NCBI RefSeq assembly: GCF_000716545.1
Contig: NZ_JNWZ01000044.1
Span: 60,604-124,603 of the forward strand
From: Kitasatospora phosalacinea
Lineage (GTDB): Bacteria; Actinomycetota; Actinomycetes; Streptomycetales; Streptomycetaceae
Reading direction: 5' to 3'
DNA length: 64,000 nt
Under the pieces are notes generated by a model. The model was not told where the DNA came from. It saw only the letters and a program-made list of their open reading frames with translations, and did no database searches. Position numbers and translations under genes: made by a program. Of this stretch, positions 33,793 to 42,067 are shown piece after piece. The number at the start of each line of letters is the position of its first letter. Position 1 is the first letter of the stretch.

Positions 33793-33826
33793 CGTTCCAC
33801 ATACGGAACGTTCCGTATAGGGAACG
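33793..33826. promoter_or_regulatory. Palindromic operator between XRE-cupin and YbaK genes
   Basis: A perfect 18-bp palindrome ATACGGAACGTTCCGTAT (33801-33818) is nested in outer arms CGTTCC (33793-33798) and GGAACG (33821-33826). It lies 10 bp from the XRE start and ~25 bp from the YbaK start and is probably the binding site of the XRE-cupin protein. Confidence 0.85.
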
Positions 33827-33849
33827 ACAGGTACTTCGAGGAGCCCTCC

Positions 33850-34344
33850 GTGGAACCAGTGACGACCGCCGCCCCCCTCCACGCCAGCAGCGCCAAGGTC
33901 GCCGCCGCCCTGGCGGCCGCCGGGATCCCGGGGGAGGTCCGTCGGCTGGCCGACTCCGCCCGCACCGCCGCCGAGGCCGCCGCCGCGCTCGGCTGCGAGA
34001 TCGGCGCGATCGCCAACAGCCTGGTGTTCGTCTCCGACGGCGAGCCCGTGCTCGTCCTCACCAGCGGCCGTCACCGCGTGGACACCGCCGCCCTCGCCGC
34101 CCGCTGGGGTCGCGGCCCGCTGCGCCGGGCCACCCCCGAGCAGGTCCGGGAGGCCACCGGCCAGGTCATCGGCGGCGTCGCCCCGACCGGCCACCCCCGC
34201 CCGCTGCCGACCGTCGTCGACCAGGCCCTCTCCGACTACCCCCGGGTCTGGGCCGCCGCCGGCACCCCGCACACGGTCTTCCCCACCACCGCCGAAGAAC
34301 TGCTCCGCCTCACCGGCGGCACCGTCCTCCCGGTCGGCCCCTGA
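33850..34344 (+). CDS. YbaK/EbsC family aminoacyl-tRNA deacylase-like protein
   Basis: A 164-residue YbaK/aminoacyl-tRNA-synthetase-associated domain protein (EVRRLADSARTAAEAAAALGCEIGAIANSLVF, VLVLTSGRHRVDTAAL, TGQVIGGVAPTGHPRPLPTVVD, and WAAAGTPHTVFPTTAEELLRLTGG). Family members hydrolyse mischarged tRNAs, for example Cys-tRNA-Pro. The start is GTG 33850 with GAGG upstream. It is controlled from the palindrome shared with the XRE-cupin gene. Confidence 0.92.
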   Translation: MEPVTTAAPLHASSAKVAAALAAAGIPGEVRRLADSARTAAEAAAALGCEIGAIANSLVFVSDGEPVLVLTSGRHRVDTAALAARWGRGPLRRATPEQVREATGQVIGGVAPTGHPRPLPTVVDQALSDYPRVWAAAGTPHTVFPTTAEELLRLTGGTVLPVGP

Positions 34345-34467
34345 CCCGCCCGCACCCCGGACAGGGCCGCACCACTGCCCCCGCTGCCCCCGCGCGGACG
34401 GGCCGCGCCCCCGTGCGTCGGCGGCCCCGGTGCCACGCGCGCACCGTCGCCCCGCCCGCGCGGGCGG

Positions 34468-35055
34468 TCAGCCGGTGGGGCCGATCCGTCCGCGCAGGTC
34501 GGCGAGCAGGCGGTCGAGCAGCCCGGCGAGCGCGGCGCGTTCGGCGGGCGACAGTCCGGTGACGAGGGTGGCCTCCCGGCCCAGTACGGCGTCCACCGAG
34601 CGCTCGATCAGCGCGTGCCCGTCCGGTGTCAGCGCGACCAGCACCGCCCGCCCGCCGGCCGGGTCGGGGGAGCGGCGGACCAGGCCCTCCCGTTCCGCCC
34701 TGGCCACCCGCTGCGAGATCGCCCCGGCGGTGACCAGCGTCCGCCGGGTCAGCTCGCGCGTGGTCAGCTCGTACGGTGCTCCGGCGCGGCGCAGCACCGC
34801 CAGCAGGTCGAGCGTGGCCGCGTCGATCCCGGCCGCGCGCAGCACCCGGTTGCGGTCGTCCGCGAAGAGCTTGGCGAGCTGCCAGATCGGCGTGACGATC
34901 TCGATCGAGTCGGTCGGCGTGCCCGGCCGCTCCCGCTGCCACGCGGCCGCGATCGCCGCCGCCGAACGGCCGTCGGGCGCCCCGTCCCCGTCCCCGGGTC
35001 CACCCCCGCCGAGCGCCCCGTCCGCGCTCCCGGCTCCGTCGGTCGGCTCGGCCAT
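34468..35055 (-). CDS. MarR-family transcriptional regulator
   Basis: A 195-residue MarR protein: winged-helix region LDLLAVLRRAGAPYELTTRELTRRTLVTAGAISQRVARAEREGLVRRSPDPAGGRAVLVALTPDG. The first ~35 residues are a Gly/Asp-rich tail. It is divergent from an SDR gene, and a GTTTAGTGCTAAAC palindrome lies between them, so local repression is likely. Confidence 0.9.
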   Translation of the reverse strand: MAEPTDGAGSADGALGGGGPGDGDGAPDGRSAAAIAAAWQRERPGTPTDSIEIVTPIWQLAKLFADDRNRVLRAAGIDAATLDLLAVLRRAGAPYELTTRELTRRTLVTAGAISQRVARAEREGLVRRSPDPAGGRAVLVALTPDGHALIERSVDAVLGREATLVTGLSPAERAALAGLLDRLLADLRGRIGPTG

Positions 35056-35084
35056 GGGCTTGCCTCCTGCTGCTCCCGCGCTAT

Positions 35085-35098
35085 GTTTAGTGCTAAAC
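35085..35098. promoter_or_regulatory. Probable MarR operator
   Basis: GTTTAG-TG-CTAAAC is a perfect inverted repeat in the 71-bp MarR/SDR divergent gap, 30 bp from the MarR ATG and 29 bp from the SDR start. Size and placement fit a MarR site. Confidence 0.75.
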
Positions 35099-35126
35099 GT
35101 AGCAGTCGCGGCCGCAGGAGGACGCA

Positions 35127-35840
35127 GTGACCCGTACCGTGCTCGTCACCGGAGGAACCAGCGGCATCGGCCGCGCCGTCGCGGCCCGGTTCGCCGCCGA
35201 CGGGGCCGAGGTGCACCTGACCGGACGGCGGGCGGAGGCGGTGGAGCGGACGGCGGCGGAACTCGGCGCGCACGGGGTGGTCTGCGACGCGACCGACCCG
35301 GCGGCCACCGCCGCCCTGGCCGCCCGCTTCCGGACGCTGGACGTGCTGGTCAACGCCGCCGGCGGCCTGCCCGCCGGGCCCGCCACCGGCACCCCGCTCG
35401 GCGACCTGCTGGCCGCCTGGCAGGCCAACCTCGCGCAGAACCTGCTCGGCGCCGTCCTCACCACCGAGGCCGTGCGCCCCGTCCTGGCCCCGGGCGGCAC
35501 GGTGATCAGCCTGGGCTCGATCGGCGCGGAGCGGCGCGGCGGCGCGTACGGGGCCGCGAAGGCCGCCCTCGCGGCCTGGAACGCCGCGCTGTCGGCCGAG
35601 TTGGCGCCGCGCGGGGTCAGCTGCAACGTCATCGCGGCGGGCTACGTCGAGGGCACCGGCTTCTTCGGCGGGGCCATCCCCGAGGAGCGCCGCCGCGCCC
35701 TGATCGAGGAGACCCACGACGGCCGCCCGGGCACCGTGGAGGACATCGCCGCCACCGCGCACTTCCTCGCCTCGCCCGGGGCCCGCCACCTCACCGGCCA
35801 GACCCTGCACGTCAACGGCGGTGCGCACACCACCCGTTGA
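35127..35840 (+). CDS. Short-chain dehydrogenase/reductase
   Basis: A 237-residue classical SDR: cofactor motif VTGGTSGIGRAVA at the N-terminus, LVNAAGG, catalytic Ser in ISLGSIGAE, YGAAKAAL with Tyr and Lys, and a C-terminal GQTLHVNGGA typical of FabG-like enzymes. Start GTG 35127 with CAGGAGGA upstream. Probably regulated by the adjacent MarR protein; substrate unknown. Confidence 0.92.
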   Translation: MTRTVLVTGGTSGIGRAVAARFAADGAEVHLTGRRAEAVERTAAELGAHGVVCDATDPAATAALAARFRTLDVLVNAAGGLPAGPATGTPLGDLLAAWQANLAQNLLGAVLTTEAVRPVLAPGGTVISLGSIGAERRGGAYGAAKAALAAWNAALSAELAPRGVSCNVIAAGYVEGTGFFGGAIPEERRRALIEETHDGRPGTVEDIAATAHFLASPGARHLTGQTLHVNGGAHTTR

Positions 35841-35864
35841 CCGCCCGGGGCGGCGTCAGCGGCG

Positions 35865-36164
35865 TCAGCGGTTCCGCCGGGCCTGCTGCTCGGCGTCGCG
35901 CAGCAGGCCCGCGGCGTCCTTCAGGTGGACGTACGCCGCCCGCGCGGGCCCGCTGGTGACCCGGGTGCTGCGACGCTCGACGGCGATGTCCGCGAGCTCC
36001 CGCAGCGACTCCACCACGGCCGCCAGCGACCCCAGCAGGAGGTGCTCGTCCGCCTCCGGGAACCGGCCCCGGCCGGCCTGCAACGGGGTGGTCACCTCGT
36101 CCCGGAGCCTGTTCCGCGTCTCGTCCAGCCCGGTGACGGCCTTCTGCAGTTCGGCGTCCAACAC
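35865..36164 (-). CDS. Small helical hypothetical protein
   Basis: A 99-residue all-helical protein (MLDAELQKAVTGLDETRNRLRDEVTTPLQAG, then LLLGSLAAVVESLRELADIAVERRS and HLKDAAGLLRDAEQQARRN). No recognised family. GTG start 36164 with GAGAGGAGCG upstream. It is divergent from the DUF2254 gene and convergent with the SDR gene. Confidence 0.66.
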   Translation of the reverse strand: MLDAELQKAVTGLDETRNRLRDEVTTPLQAGRGRFPEADEHLLLGSLAAVVESLRELADIAVERRSTRVTSGPARAAYVHLKDAAGLLRDAEQQARRNR

Positions 36165-36308
36165 CCGCTCCTCTCCGTCGCGGACGGCCGGCCGCCGTCG
36201 CTCCCGCGCGATCTACCCCTTTCCGGATCACCGCACCCGCCGGGAAGACCCTCCGGAGCCCCCGCGTCCCTCCCGGGCGCCGCCCGCACCCGCCGCTAGC
36301 CTGGCCCG

Positions 36309-37754
36309 ATGAGCAGCGGGCAAGGCGGCGGACACGGCGGCGGACACGGCGACGGGCACGGCGACGGGCGGGACGACGGGCAGGCCGGCGAGCGGAACGA
36401 CGGGCAGGCCGACGGACGGGGCGCGTGGGAGCGCGGCACGTCGCAGTACGGCGCCAAGCGCCGTCGGCCGCGCTACCGGGCGCTCTCGCCGCTGCGCGAA
36501 CACCTGCGCGAGGCGTTCTGGTTCGCCCCGCTGCTGACCTGCGTCGGGGCGGTGCTGCTGGCCGGACTGACCGACCTGCTGGACCGGGAGATCTTCGCCG
36601 CGGCCTCCGCCGACCAGACCACCGACACCCTGCTGTCCTTCAGCTCGGCCGCCGAGAGCGTGGTCTCCACCGTCAGCTCCGCGATGCTGACCTTCATCGG
36701 CGTGGTGTTCTCCATCTCGCTGGTCTCGCTGCAGATGGCCGCCAGCCAGTTCAGCCCCCGGGTGCTGCGCCTGTACGTGCGCAGCCGCCTGATCAAGGCG
36801 ACCTTCGCCACCTGCCTGGCCACCTTCGTCTACACCCTGCTCGTCCAGTTCGGCTACGACGACACCACCGACCCGTCCCGCGCGGTCTCGGTGCCCATCG
36901 TCTCCACGATCGTCGCGGTCGCCATGGTGATGCTCAGCCTGGCGCTGTTCGTGCTGTACGTGCAGACGACGCTGCGCCTGCTGCGGGTGCCGCACGTGAT
37001 CGACCGGGTCAGCCGGGAGTCCCTGCACGTGCTGCAGGCCTACCGCTGGCTGGCCCCCGAACTCGGCCCGACGCCCGGATCCGTCCCGCCGGGCCGTGTC
37101 CTGCTGCACGAGGGCCGCGGCGGCGTGCTGCGCGACGTCAACATCCGCCGGCTGATCCGGGTCGCCCGGCGGCACGGCACCGTGCTGTACCAGGTGCCCC
37201 GGATCGGCGACTTCATCGCGCCCGGCACCCCCACCGTGGTCGTGGTCGGCGGCACCCCGCCCCGGCCGCGCCGGATCACCACCGCGCTGAACGTCGGCGT
37301 CGACCGCACCATGCACCAGGACCTCAGCTTCGGCTTCCGCCAGCTCGTCGACATCGCCGTCCGCGCGCTGTCCCCGGCCGTCAACGACCCCACCACCGCC
37401 GTGCAGGCCGTCGACCGGATCCACCAGCTGCTCGCCGTCCTCGCCCCCGTCCACCTCGGCGAGCTGCGCCACCGCGACAAGGACGGCGCGGTCCGGCTGG
37501 TCCAGCCGGTGCCGGGCTGGGAGGCCACCGTGGACCTGGCGTTCACCGAGATCCGGATCTGCGCCGCCGCCCAGCCCCAGGTCACCCGCCGCCTCGCCGC
37601 CGCCCTCGACGACCTGCTGCGGATCACCCCCGAGCGCCGCCGCCCCCCGCTGCTGCTCCAGCGCCGGCTGCTGGAGCGCACCGTCGCCGCCGCCGTCCCC
37701 GACGAGGACAACCGCCTCTTCGCCCTCACCCCCGACCGCCAGGGCATCGGCTGA
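36309..37754 (+). CDS. DUF2254 membrane protein, second copy
   Basis: A 481-residue DUF2254 protein. The first ~45 residues are a Gly/His/Asp/Gln-rich tail (SSGQGGGHGGGHGDGHGDG) that could bind metal. Membrane helices cover roughly residues 70-235, with FIGVVFSISLVSLQMAASQFSPRVLRLYVRSR corresponding to the motif in the copy at the window start. The rest is soluble (RHGTVLYQVPRIGDFIAPGTP, and MHQDLSFGFRQLVDIAVRALSPAVNDPTTAVQAVDRI). Function unknown; family members have been linked only loosely to transport. Confidence 0.9.
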   Translation: MSSGQGGGHGGGHGDGHGDGRDDGQAGERNDGQADGRGAWERGTSQYGAKRRRPRYRALSPLREHLREAFWFAPLLTCVGAVLLAGLTDLLDREIFAAASADQTTDTLLSFSSAAESVVSTVSSAMLTFIGVVFSISLVSLQMAASQFSPRVLRLYVRSRLIKATFATCLATFVYTLLVQFGYDDTTDPSRAVSVPIVSTIVAVAMVMLSLALFVLYVQTTLRLLRVPHVIDRVSRESLHVLQAYRWLAPELGPTPGSVPPGRVLLHEGRGGVLRDVNIRRLIRVARRHGTVLYQVPRIGDFIAPGTPTVVVVGGTPPRPRRITTALNVGVDRTMHQDLSFGFRQLVDIAVRALSPAVNDPTTAVQAVDRIHQLLAVLAPVHLGELRHRDKDGAVRLVQPVPGWEATVDLAFTEIRICAAAQPQVTRRLAAALDDLLRITPERRRPPLLLQRRLLERTVAAAVPDEDNRLFALTPDRQGIG

Positions 37755-37847
37755 CCGGCCCCGGACCGCTCCGAACCGCTCCGAACCACCTCGGTCGGAC
37801 GCGCACGGGAACGGGGACGCGGCAACGAACGGGGAGCGGAGCGAGAC

Positions 37848-37882
37848 GAACCGCCCGGGACGGAAGCCGTCCCGGGCGGTTC
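37848..37882. terminator. Bidirectional hairpin terminator
   Basis: A perfect 16-bp stem GAACCGCCCGGGACGG with its complement at 37867-37882 and a 3-nt AAG loop, between the convergent DUF2254 and CtaG genes. Confidence 0.88.
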
Positions 37883-37900
37883 GCGGTGCCGTGCGGGGCG

Positions 37901-38878
37901 CTACCCGGCGGCGCGGTTGGCGGACTTGTCCAGCGAGGCCAGGTACCGGTTGTACGCCTCCAGCTCGGCGTCGCCGTCGCGGTCGGCGGCCCGGTCGCGG
38001 CGCCGGGCCTGGCGCTCCTCGGACTTGGCCCACTGCAGGGTCAGCGCGATCAGCACGATCGCGGTGGGGATCTCGCCGAACGCCCAGGTGATGCCGCCGG
38101 CCAGCTGCTGGTCGTCGTGCAGGTTGGTGCCCAGCGGCGCCAGTTCGGAGGTGAAGGTGGTCACCAGCTGCCCGGAGGCCATCATCACCGCGACGCCGAA
38201 GAAGGCGTGGAACGGCATGCCCATGAACAGCTCGATGATCCGCATCACGAAGCCGGGGCGGTGCGGGCCCGGGTCGACGCCCATGATCGGCCAGAAGAAC
38301 AGCATGCCGACGGCGAGGAAGTGCAGCATCATCGCCAGGTGCCCGACCCGGTACTGCATCAGGAAGTCGAACAGCGGCGTGAAGTACAGCACGTACAGGC
38401 TGGCGATGAACGCCGGGATGGTGAACGCCGGGTGCGAGACCACCCGCACGTAGGTGGAGTGCAGCAGGGCGACCAGCAGCTCGCGCGGGCCCCGGCCGCT
38501 GCCCTTGCGGGCCGGGCGCAGGGCGCGCAGCGCGAGGGTGATCGGGGCGCCGAGCAGCAGCAGGATCGGGGAGAGCATGGACAGCACCATGTGCTGCATC
38601 ATGTGGGCGCTGAACAGCACCATGCCGTAGTCGTTCAGGCCGGTGTTGGTGACCAGCAGCACCGTGCCGACACCGGCCGTCCAGGCGACGACCCGGCCGG
38701 CCGGCCACTTGTCGCCGCGCCGCCACAGCCGGACCGCGCCGGCCAGGTACAGGCCGAGGGCGAGCACGCAGAACACCAGGTAGGGCCAGTCGGGCGACCA
38801 CTCCAGGGCGCGGGAGAAGGAGAAGGGGGGGAGTGGCCCGCCTCCGTGGTGGTGCATCCCCGTCATGCCGTCGCCCAT
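37901..38878 (-). CDS. Cytochrome c oxidase assembly protein, caa3_CtaG family
   Basis: A 325-residue membrane protein of the caa3-type CtaG family, which supports copper delivery to or assembly of cytochrome c oxidase. About seven hydrophobic helices; characteristic NDYGMVLFSAHMMQHMVLSMLSPILLLLGAPITLALR, YFTPLFDFLMQYRVGHLAMMLHFLAVGMLFFWPIMGVDP and the C-terminal WAFGEIPTAIVLIALTLQW. A His-rich start (MTGMHHHGGG) may bind Cu. ATG 38878 is used; ATG 38866 is possible. The ctaD remnant at 4830 is far away, so there is no local oxidase operon. Confidence 0.9.
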   Translation of the reverse strand: MGDGMTGMHHHGGGPLPPFSFSRALEWSPDWPYLVFCVLALGLYLAGAVRLWRRGDKWPAGRVVAWTAGVGTVLLVTNTGLNDYGMVLFSAHMMQHMVLSMLSPILLLLGAPITLALRALRPARKGSGRGPRELLVALLHSTYVRVVSHPAFTIPAFIASLYVLYFTPLFDFLMQYRVGHLAMMLHFLAVGMLFFWPIMGVDPGPHRPGFVMRIIELFMGMPFHAFFGVAVMMASGQLVTTFTSELAPLGTNLHDDQQLAGGITWAFGEIPTAIVLIALTLQWAKSEERQARRRDRAADRDGDAELEAYNRYLASLDKSANRAAG

Positions 38879-39145
38879 CGGGCGGCCCCGCTTTCGTCCA
38901 TGCCGACCGGGCCGCGCGAGCGGCGGCCCGACCGGCCCGGTGTGGCCCGGTCCGGTTTGGTCCGGTTTCGTTCGGGCCAAGCCTAGGCGCCGCTTACCGC
39001 GGTCCGGTGAGCGCCCCCGTCCGAGGCCCGGGGCGCGCACCTGCCCGAGGCCCGGGACGCGCCCCGCCGGGCCACCCCGCGCGAGCGCCCCGGCCGCCGG
39101 CGCCGACCGGAGTCGACCGATCCCGCGCCGGGCGGCCGGGCGGCC

Positions 39146-42067
39146 TCAGTTGTAGTGCTTGAGCAGCGGCCACAGCTGCTCCCAGGTGTACTCCTGCCCG
39201 GTGCACACCAGGATCGGCAGGCCCTGCTCGATGTTGGGGACGCCCTGGCCGTTGTCGACGTGCCCGGCGACGACGCAGCTGCGCCAGTACGGCCGCAGGG
39301 CCCGGGGGTCGTAGCCGACGGCGATGGTGGTGGCGGAGACGCCGGTGGGCCGGCCGAAGTGGCTGTACCCGTTGTGGTCGGCGTAGACGGTGGGCAGGCC
39401 GAGGGCGGGGCCGTAGTGGGCCAGGGCCCCGGCCTCGCCGTAGTTGACGGCGAGCAGCGTGGCGCCGGGGTGCCGGCGCTCCACCTCGGCCACCTCCCGG
39501 GCGAGTTCGGGCCAGCCGATGGAGTCCGCGTTGAACGGGTTGACCGCGATCAGGTGCCGGTAGGCGGACACCGGCAGCAGCGGCGGCCCCAGGGCGAGGG
39601 TGACGGCGGCGGCGGCCGCGGCGGACGCGGCGAACCAGCGCCGCCCGCTCGGCCAGCGGTCGGCCAGCCGGACGGCACCCGCGCCGAGCAGCAACGGGTA
39701 CCAGCCCATGGGGTAGTAGAAGTTGCCGCCGGAGACGACCACGATCGCGAGGGTCACCGCGTAGCCGACGGCCAGCAGCCGGTAGCGGGTGTCCTGCCAG
39801 GCCAGCCGCCAGCCCACCACCCACAGCCAGGTGAGCGCGGTGGCGGCCTCCACCTGCAGGGGCAGGGCGGTGAGCCGCTTGGCCCAGCTGGACAGGTGGC
39901 CGGCCATCGTGAACTGCGGCCAGCCGTGCGCCGCCTGCCAGAGCAGGTCCGGCGAGGCGATGGCGAGCGCCAGGAGCACGGACAGCCAGACGGCGCGCTC
40001 GCGCAGCAGCCGGGTGCGGCCGGTGAGCGGGGCGGCGACCAGCAGCGACAGCGGCACCATCACGATGGTGTCGTTGTTGAGCATCCCGACGCCCAGCACG
40101 GCGCCGAAGCCGTACCACAGCCGGTGGTCGCCGGTGCGCAGGATCCGCAGCACCAGCCAGATCGCCACCGACCAGAAGAAGAGGCCGGAGCTGGCGGTGG
40201 TGAACAGGTGCCCCTCGACGAGGACCAGCACGGAGGCCGAGACGGCGACAGCGGCGATCTGCTGGGCGCGGTGCGAGCGCCGCTCGTCCGGCCCGGCGAG
40301 CTCCCGGGCGCACAGGACCGTCATCAGCGCGGTGGCGACCGCGAACAGCATGGGCGCGATCCGCACGACCTGCACCGAGTCGCCGCCGAACCAGGTCTCG
40401 ACCCGGACGATCAGCGGCACCAGGGGCGGCTGGTCGTCGTAGCCGGCGGCGAGGTGGCGGCTGGCGGCGAGCCAGTACAGCTCGTCCCGGAAGTAGCCGT
40501 ACCGGCCGGCGGCGGCCACCAGGACGGCGCAGGCGCACAGCAGCGGCGCCAGCACCCGCCGCCAGGGGACCCCGGGCAACGCGGGCCGCCCGGCCGGGTG
40601 GCGGCCCGGACGGCCCAGGTGGCGGCGGACGGCGAACGCGGTGTACAGCGCGCCGACGATCCAGCCGAGGTCGACGGCCCACATGACGCCGTCGGCGCCG
40701 TGCCGCACCCGCAGCAGGTACGACAGCGGCAGCCGGACGGCGACGAACGACACGAGCGTGCACACCAGCGGCACGACGGTGCGGCCGATGCCGTTGAGCG
40801 CGCCGTGCACGACGGCCATGACGGCGTAGAGCGCGAAGCAGGGGTAGGTGACGAGGATGTAGCGCTCCACCAGGTGCCGGGTGACCGGATCGGTGGTGGC
40901 GGCCGCGGCGACGACCGGGCGCAGCACGATCACGGCGAGGCTGACGGCGAGCGCCAGCGCCAGTGTGAAGGGCAGCGTCCGGCGCACGGCGCGGCGGACC
41001 CGGTCGGGTCGGCCGGCGCCGAGGTTCTGGGCGGTGAAGACGGTGAGCGCGCCCGACAGGTCGAGGAACGCCGTGGCGGCGAAGAACTCCAGCCGGCCGA
41101 CCACGGTGACCGCCGCGAGCAGCGACGGGCCGAGCGGGGCGACGATCCGGATCAGCGCCACGATGCCGAGGGCGATGAGCAGTTGCTGGGCGGCACCGGG
41201 CAGGCCCAGCCGCAGCCCGGCGACCGCCTCGGCCCGCACGCCCGCCCAGCCGTGGGAGCGGCGCACCGCCAGACCGCCCCGGCGGCGCAGCAGGACCGCC
41301 CCGGCGGCGGCGGTGCCGGTGGCGGCGGTGACCGTGGCGAGGCCGGCGCCGGCCACGCCCAGGTGGAGCACCACGACGTAGAACCAGGCCAGGACGGCGT
41401 TGCCGAGGCTGCTGCCGATCATGAGCCGCATCTGGGCGCGGGAGTCGCCCAGACCGCGCAGCAGCGCGAAGACGGCGGAGACCGCGAACACGGCCGGGAA
41501 GCCGTAGCTGAGCGTCGACAGCAGCACCTGGGCGTCGTGCAGGACCGCGCCGCGCGCCCCGGTGAGCCGCAGCAGGGCGCCGCCGGCCGTCTGGACGGCC
41601 AGGAAGCACAGCGCCGCCCACACCGCGGTGGCCAGCGCCAGGGCGGTGGCGACGGTGGCCGGGCCGCGCCGGGAGCGCTCGCCGGTGAAGCGGGCGAGCC
41701 GGATGGCGAAACCGGTGGTCAGGCCGAGGAAGACGCCGTCCGCGAGGAAGTAGACCGGCTGGACCACGCCGGCGGCGGCGAGGGCGTCGACCCCCACCCA
41801 GTGGCCGAGGACGGCGCCGTCGGCCAGCAGGTAGGTCTGCTGGAGCAGGTTGGACAGGGTGAGGGGCACGGCGAAGCCGAGCACGGAACGCAGGACGGGG
41901 CCGCGGGTGAGGTCGCGCTGCCCCCGCTCCCCGACCCCTCCCGCTGCGGCCCCTCCCGCCGTGGTCTCGGCGGGAGCGGCCTGCGCGGCGGGAGAGCCCT
42001 GCGCGGCGGGGGCGGCGTCCGGGGGCGGTCCGCCCCCGGACGGTCCGGTACGGGTCGCCTCGCTCAT
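39146..42067 (-). CDS. MATE exporter fused to a GT39-type membrane glycosyltransferase
   Basis: A single 973-residue frame. After a Pro/Ala-rich tail (~50 residues), residues ~55-490 are a MATE-family transporter (VPLTLSNLLQQTYLLADGAVLGHWVGVDALAAAG, FFAATAFLDLSGALTVFTAQNLGAG, HGALNGIGRTVVPL). Residues ~505-973 are a dolichyl-phosphate-mannose/ArnT-like glycosyltransferase (GYFRDELYWLAASRHLAAGYDDQPPLVPL, MLNNDTIVMVPLSLLV, and a C-terminal soluble part). No stop or frameshift separates them, and codon bias is uniform. Its ATG overlaps the PKS stop by four bases. I infer that it flips a polyketide-derived product and adds a sugar from a polyprenyl-phosphate donor on the outer face. Confidence 0.88.
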   Translation of the reverse strand: MSEATRTGPSGGGPPPDAAPAAQGSPAAQAAPAETTAGGAAAGGVGERGQRDLTRGPVLRSVLGFAVPLTLSNLLQQTYLLADGAVLGHWVGVDALAAAGVVQPVYFLADGVFLGLTTGFAIRLARFTGERSRRGPATVATALALATAVWAALCFLAVQTAGGALLRLTGARGAVLHDAQVLLSTLSYGFPAVFAVSAVFALLRGLGDSRAQMRLMIGSSLGNAVLAWFYVVVLHLGVAGAGLATVTAATGTAAAGAVLLRRRGGLAVRRSHGWAGVRAEAVAGLRLGLPGAAQQLLIALGIVALIRIVAPLGPSLLAAVTVVGRLEFFAATAFLDLSGALTVFTAQNLGAGRPDRVRRAVRRTLPFTLALALAVSLAVIVLRPVVAAAATTDPVTRHLVERYILVTYPCFALYAVMAVVHGALNGIGRTVVPLVCTLVSFVAVRLPLSYLLRVRHGADGVMWAVDLGWIVGALYTAFAVRRHLGRPGRHPAGRPALPGVPWRRVLAPLLCACAVLVAAAGRYGYFRDELYWLAASRHLAAGYDDQPPLVPLIVRVETWFGGDSVQVVRIAPMLFAVATALMTVLCARELAGPDERRSHRAQQIAAVAVSASVLVLVEGHLFTTASSGLFFWSVAIWLVLRILRTGDHRLWYGFGAVLGVGMLNNDTIVMVPLSLLVAAPLTGRTRLLRERAVWLSVLLALAIASPDLLWQAAHGWPQFTMAGHLSSWAKRLTALPLQVEAATALTWLWVVGWRLAWQDTRYRLLAVGYAVTLAIVVVSGGNFYYPMGWYPLLLGAGAVRLADRWPSGRRWFAASAAAAAAVTLALGPPLLPVSAYRHLIAVNPFNADSIGWPELAREVAEVERRHPGATLLAVNYGEAGALAHYGPALGLPTVYADHNGYSHFGRPTGVSATTIAVGYDPRALRPYWRSCVVAGHVDNGQGVPNIEQGLPILVCTGQEYTWEQLWPLLKHYN

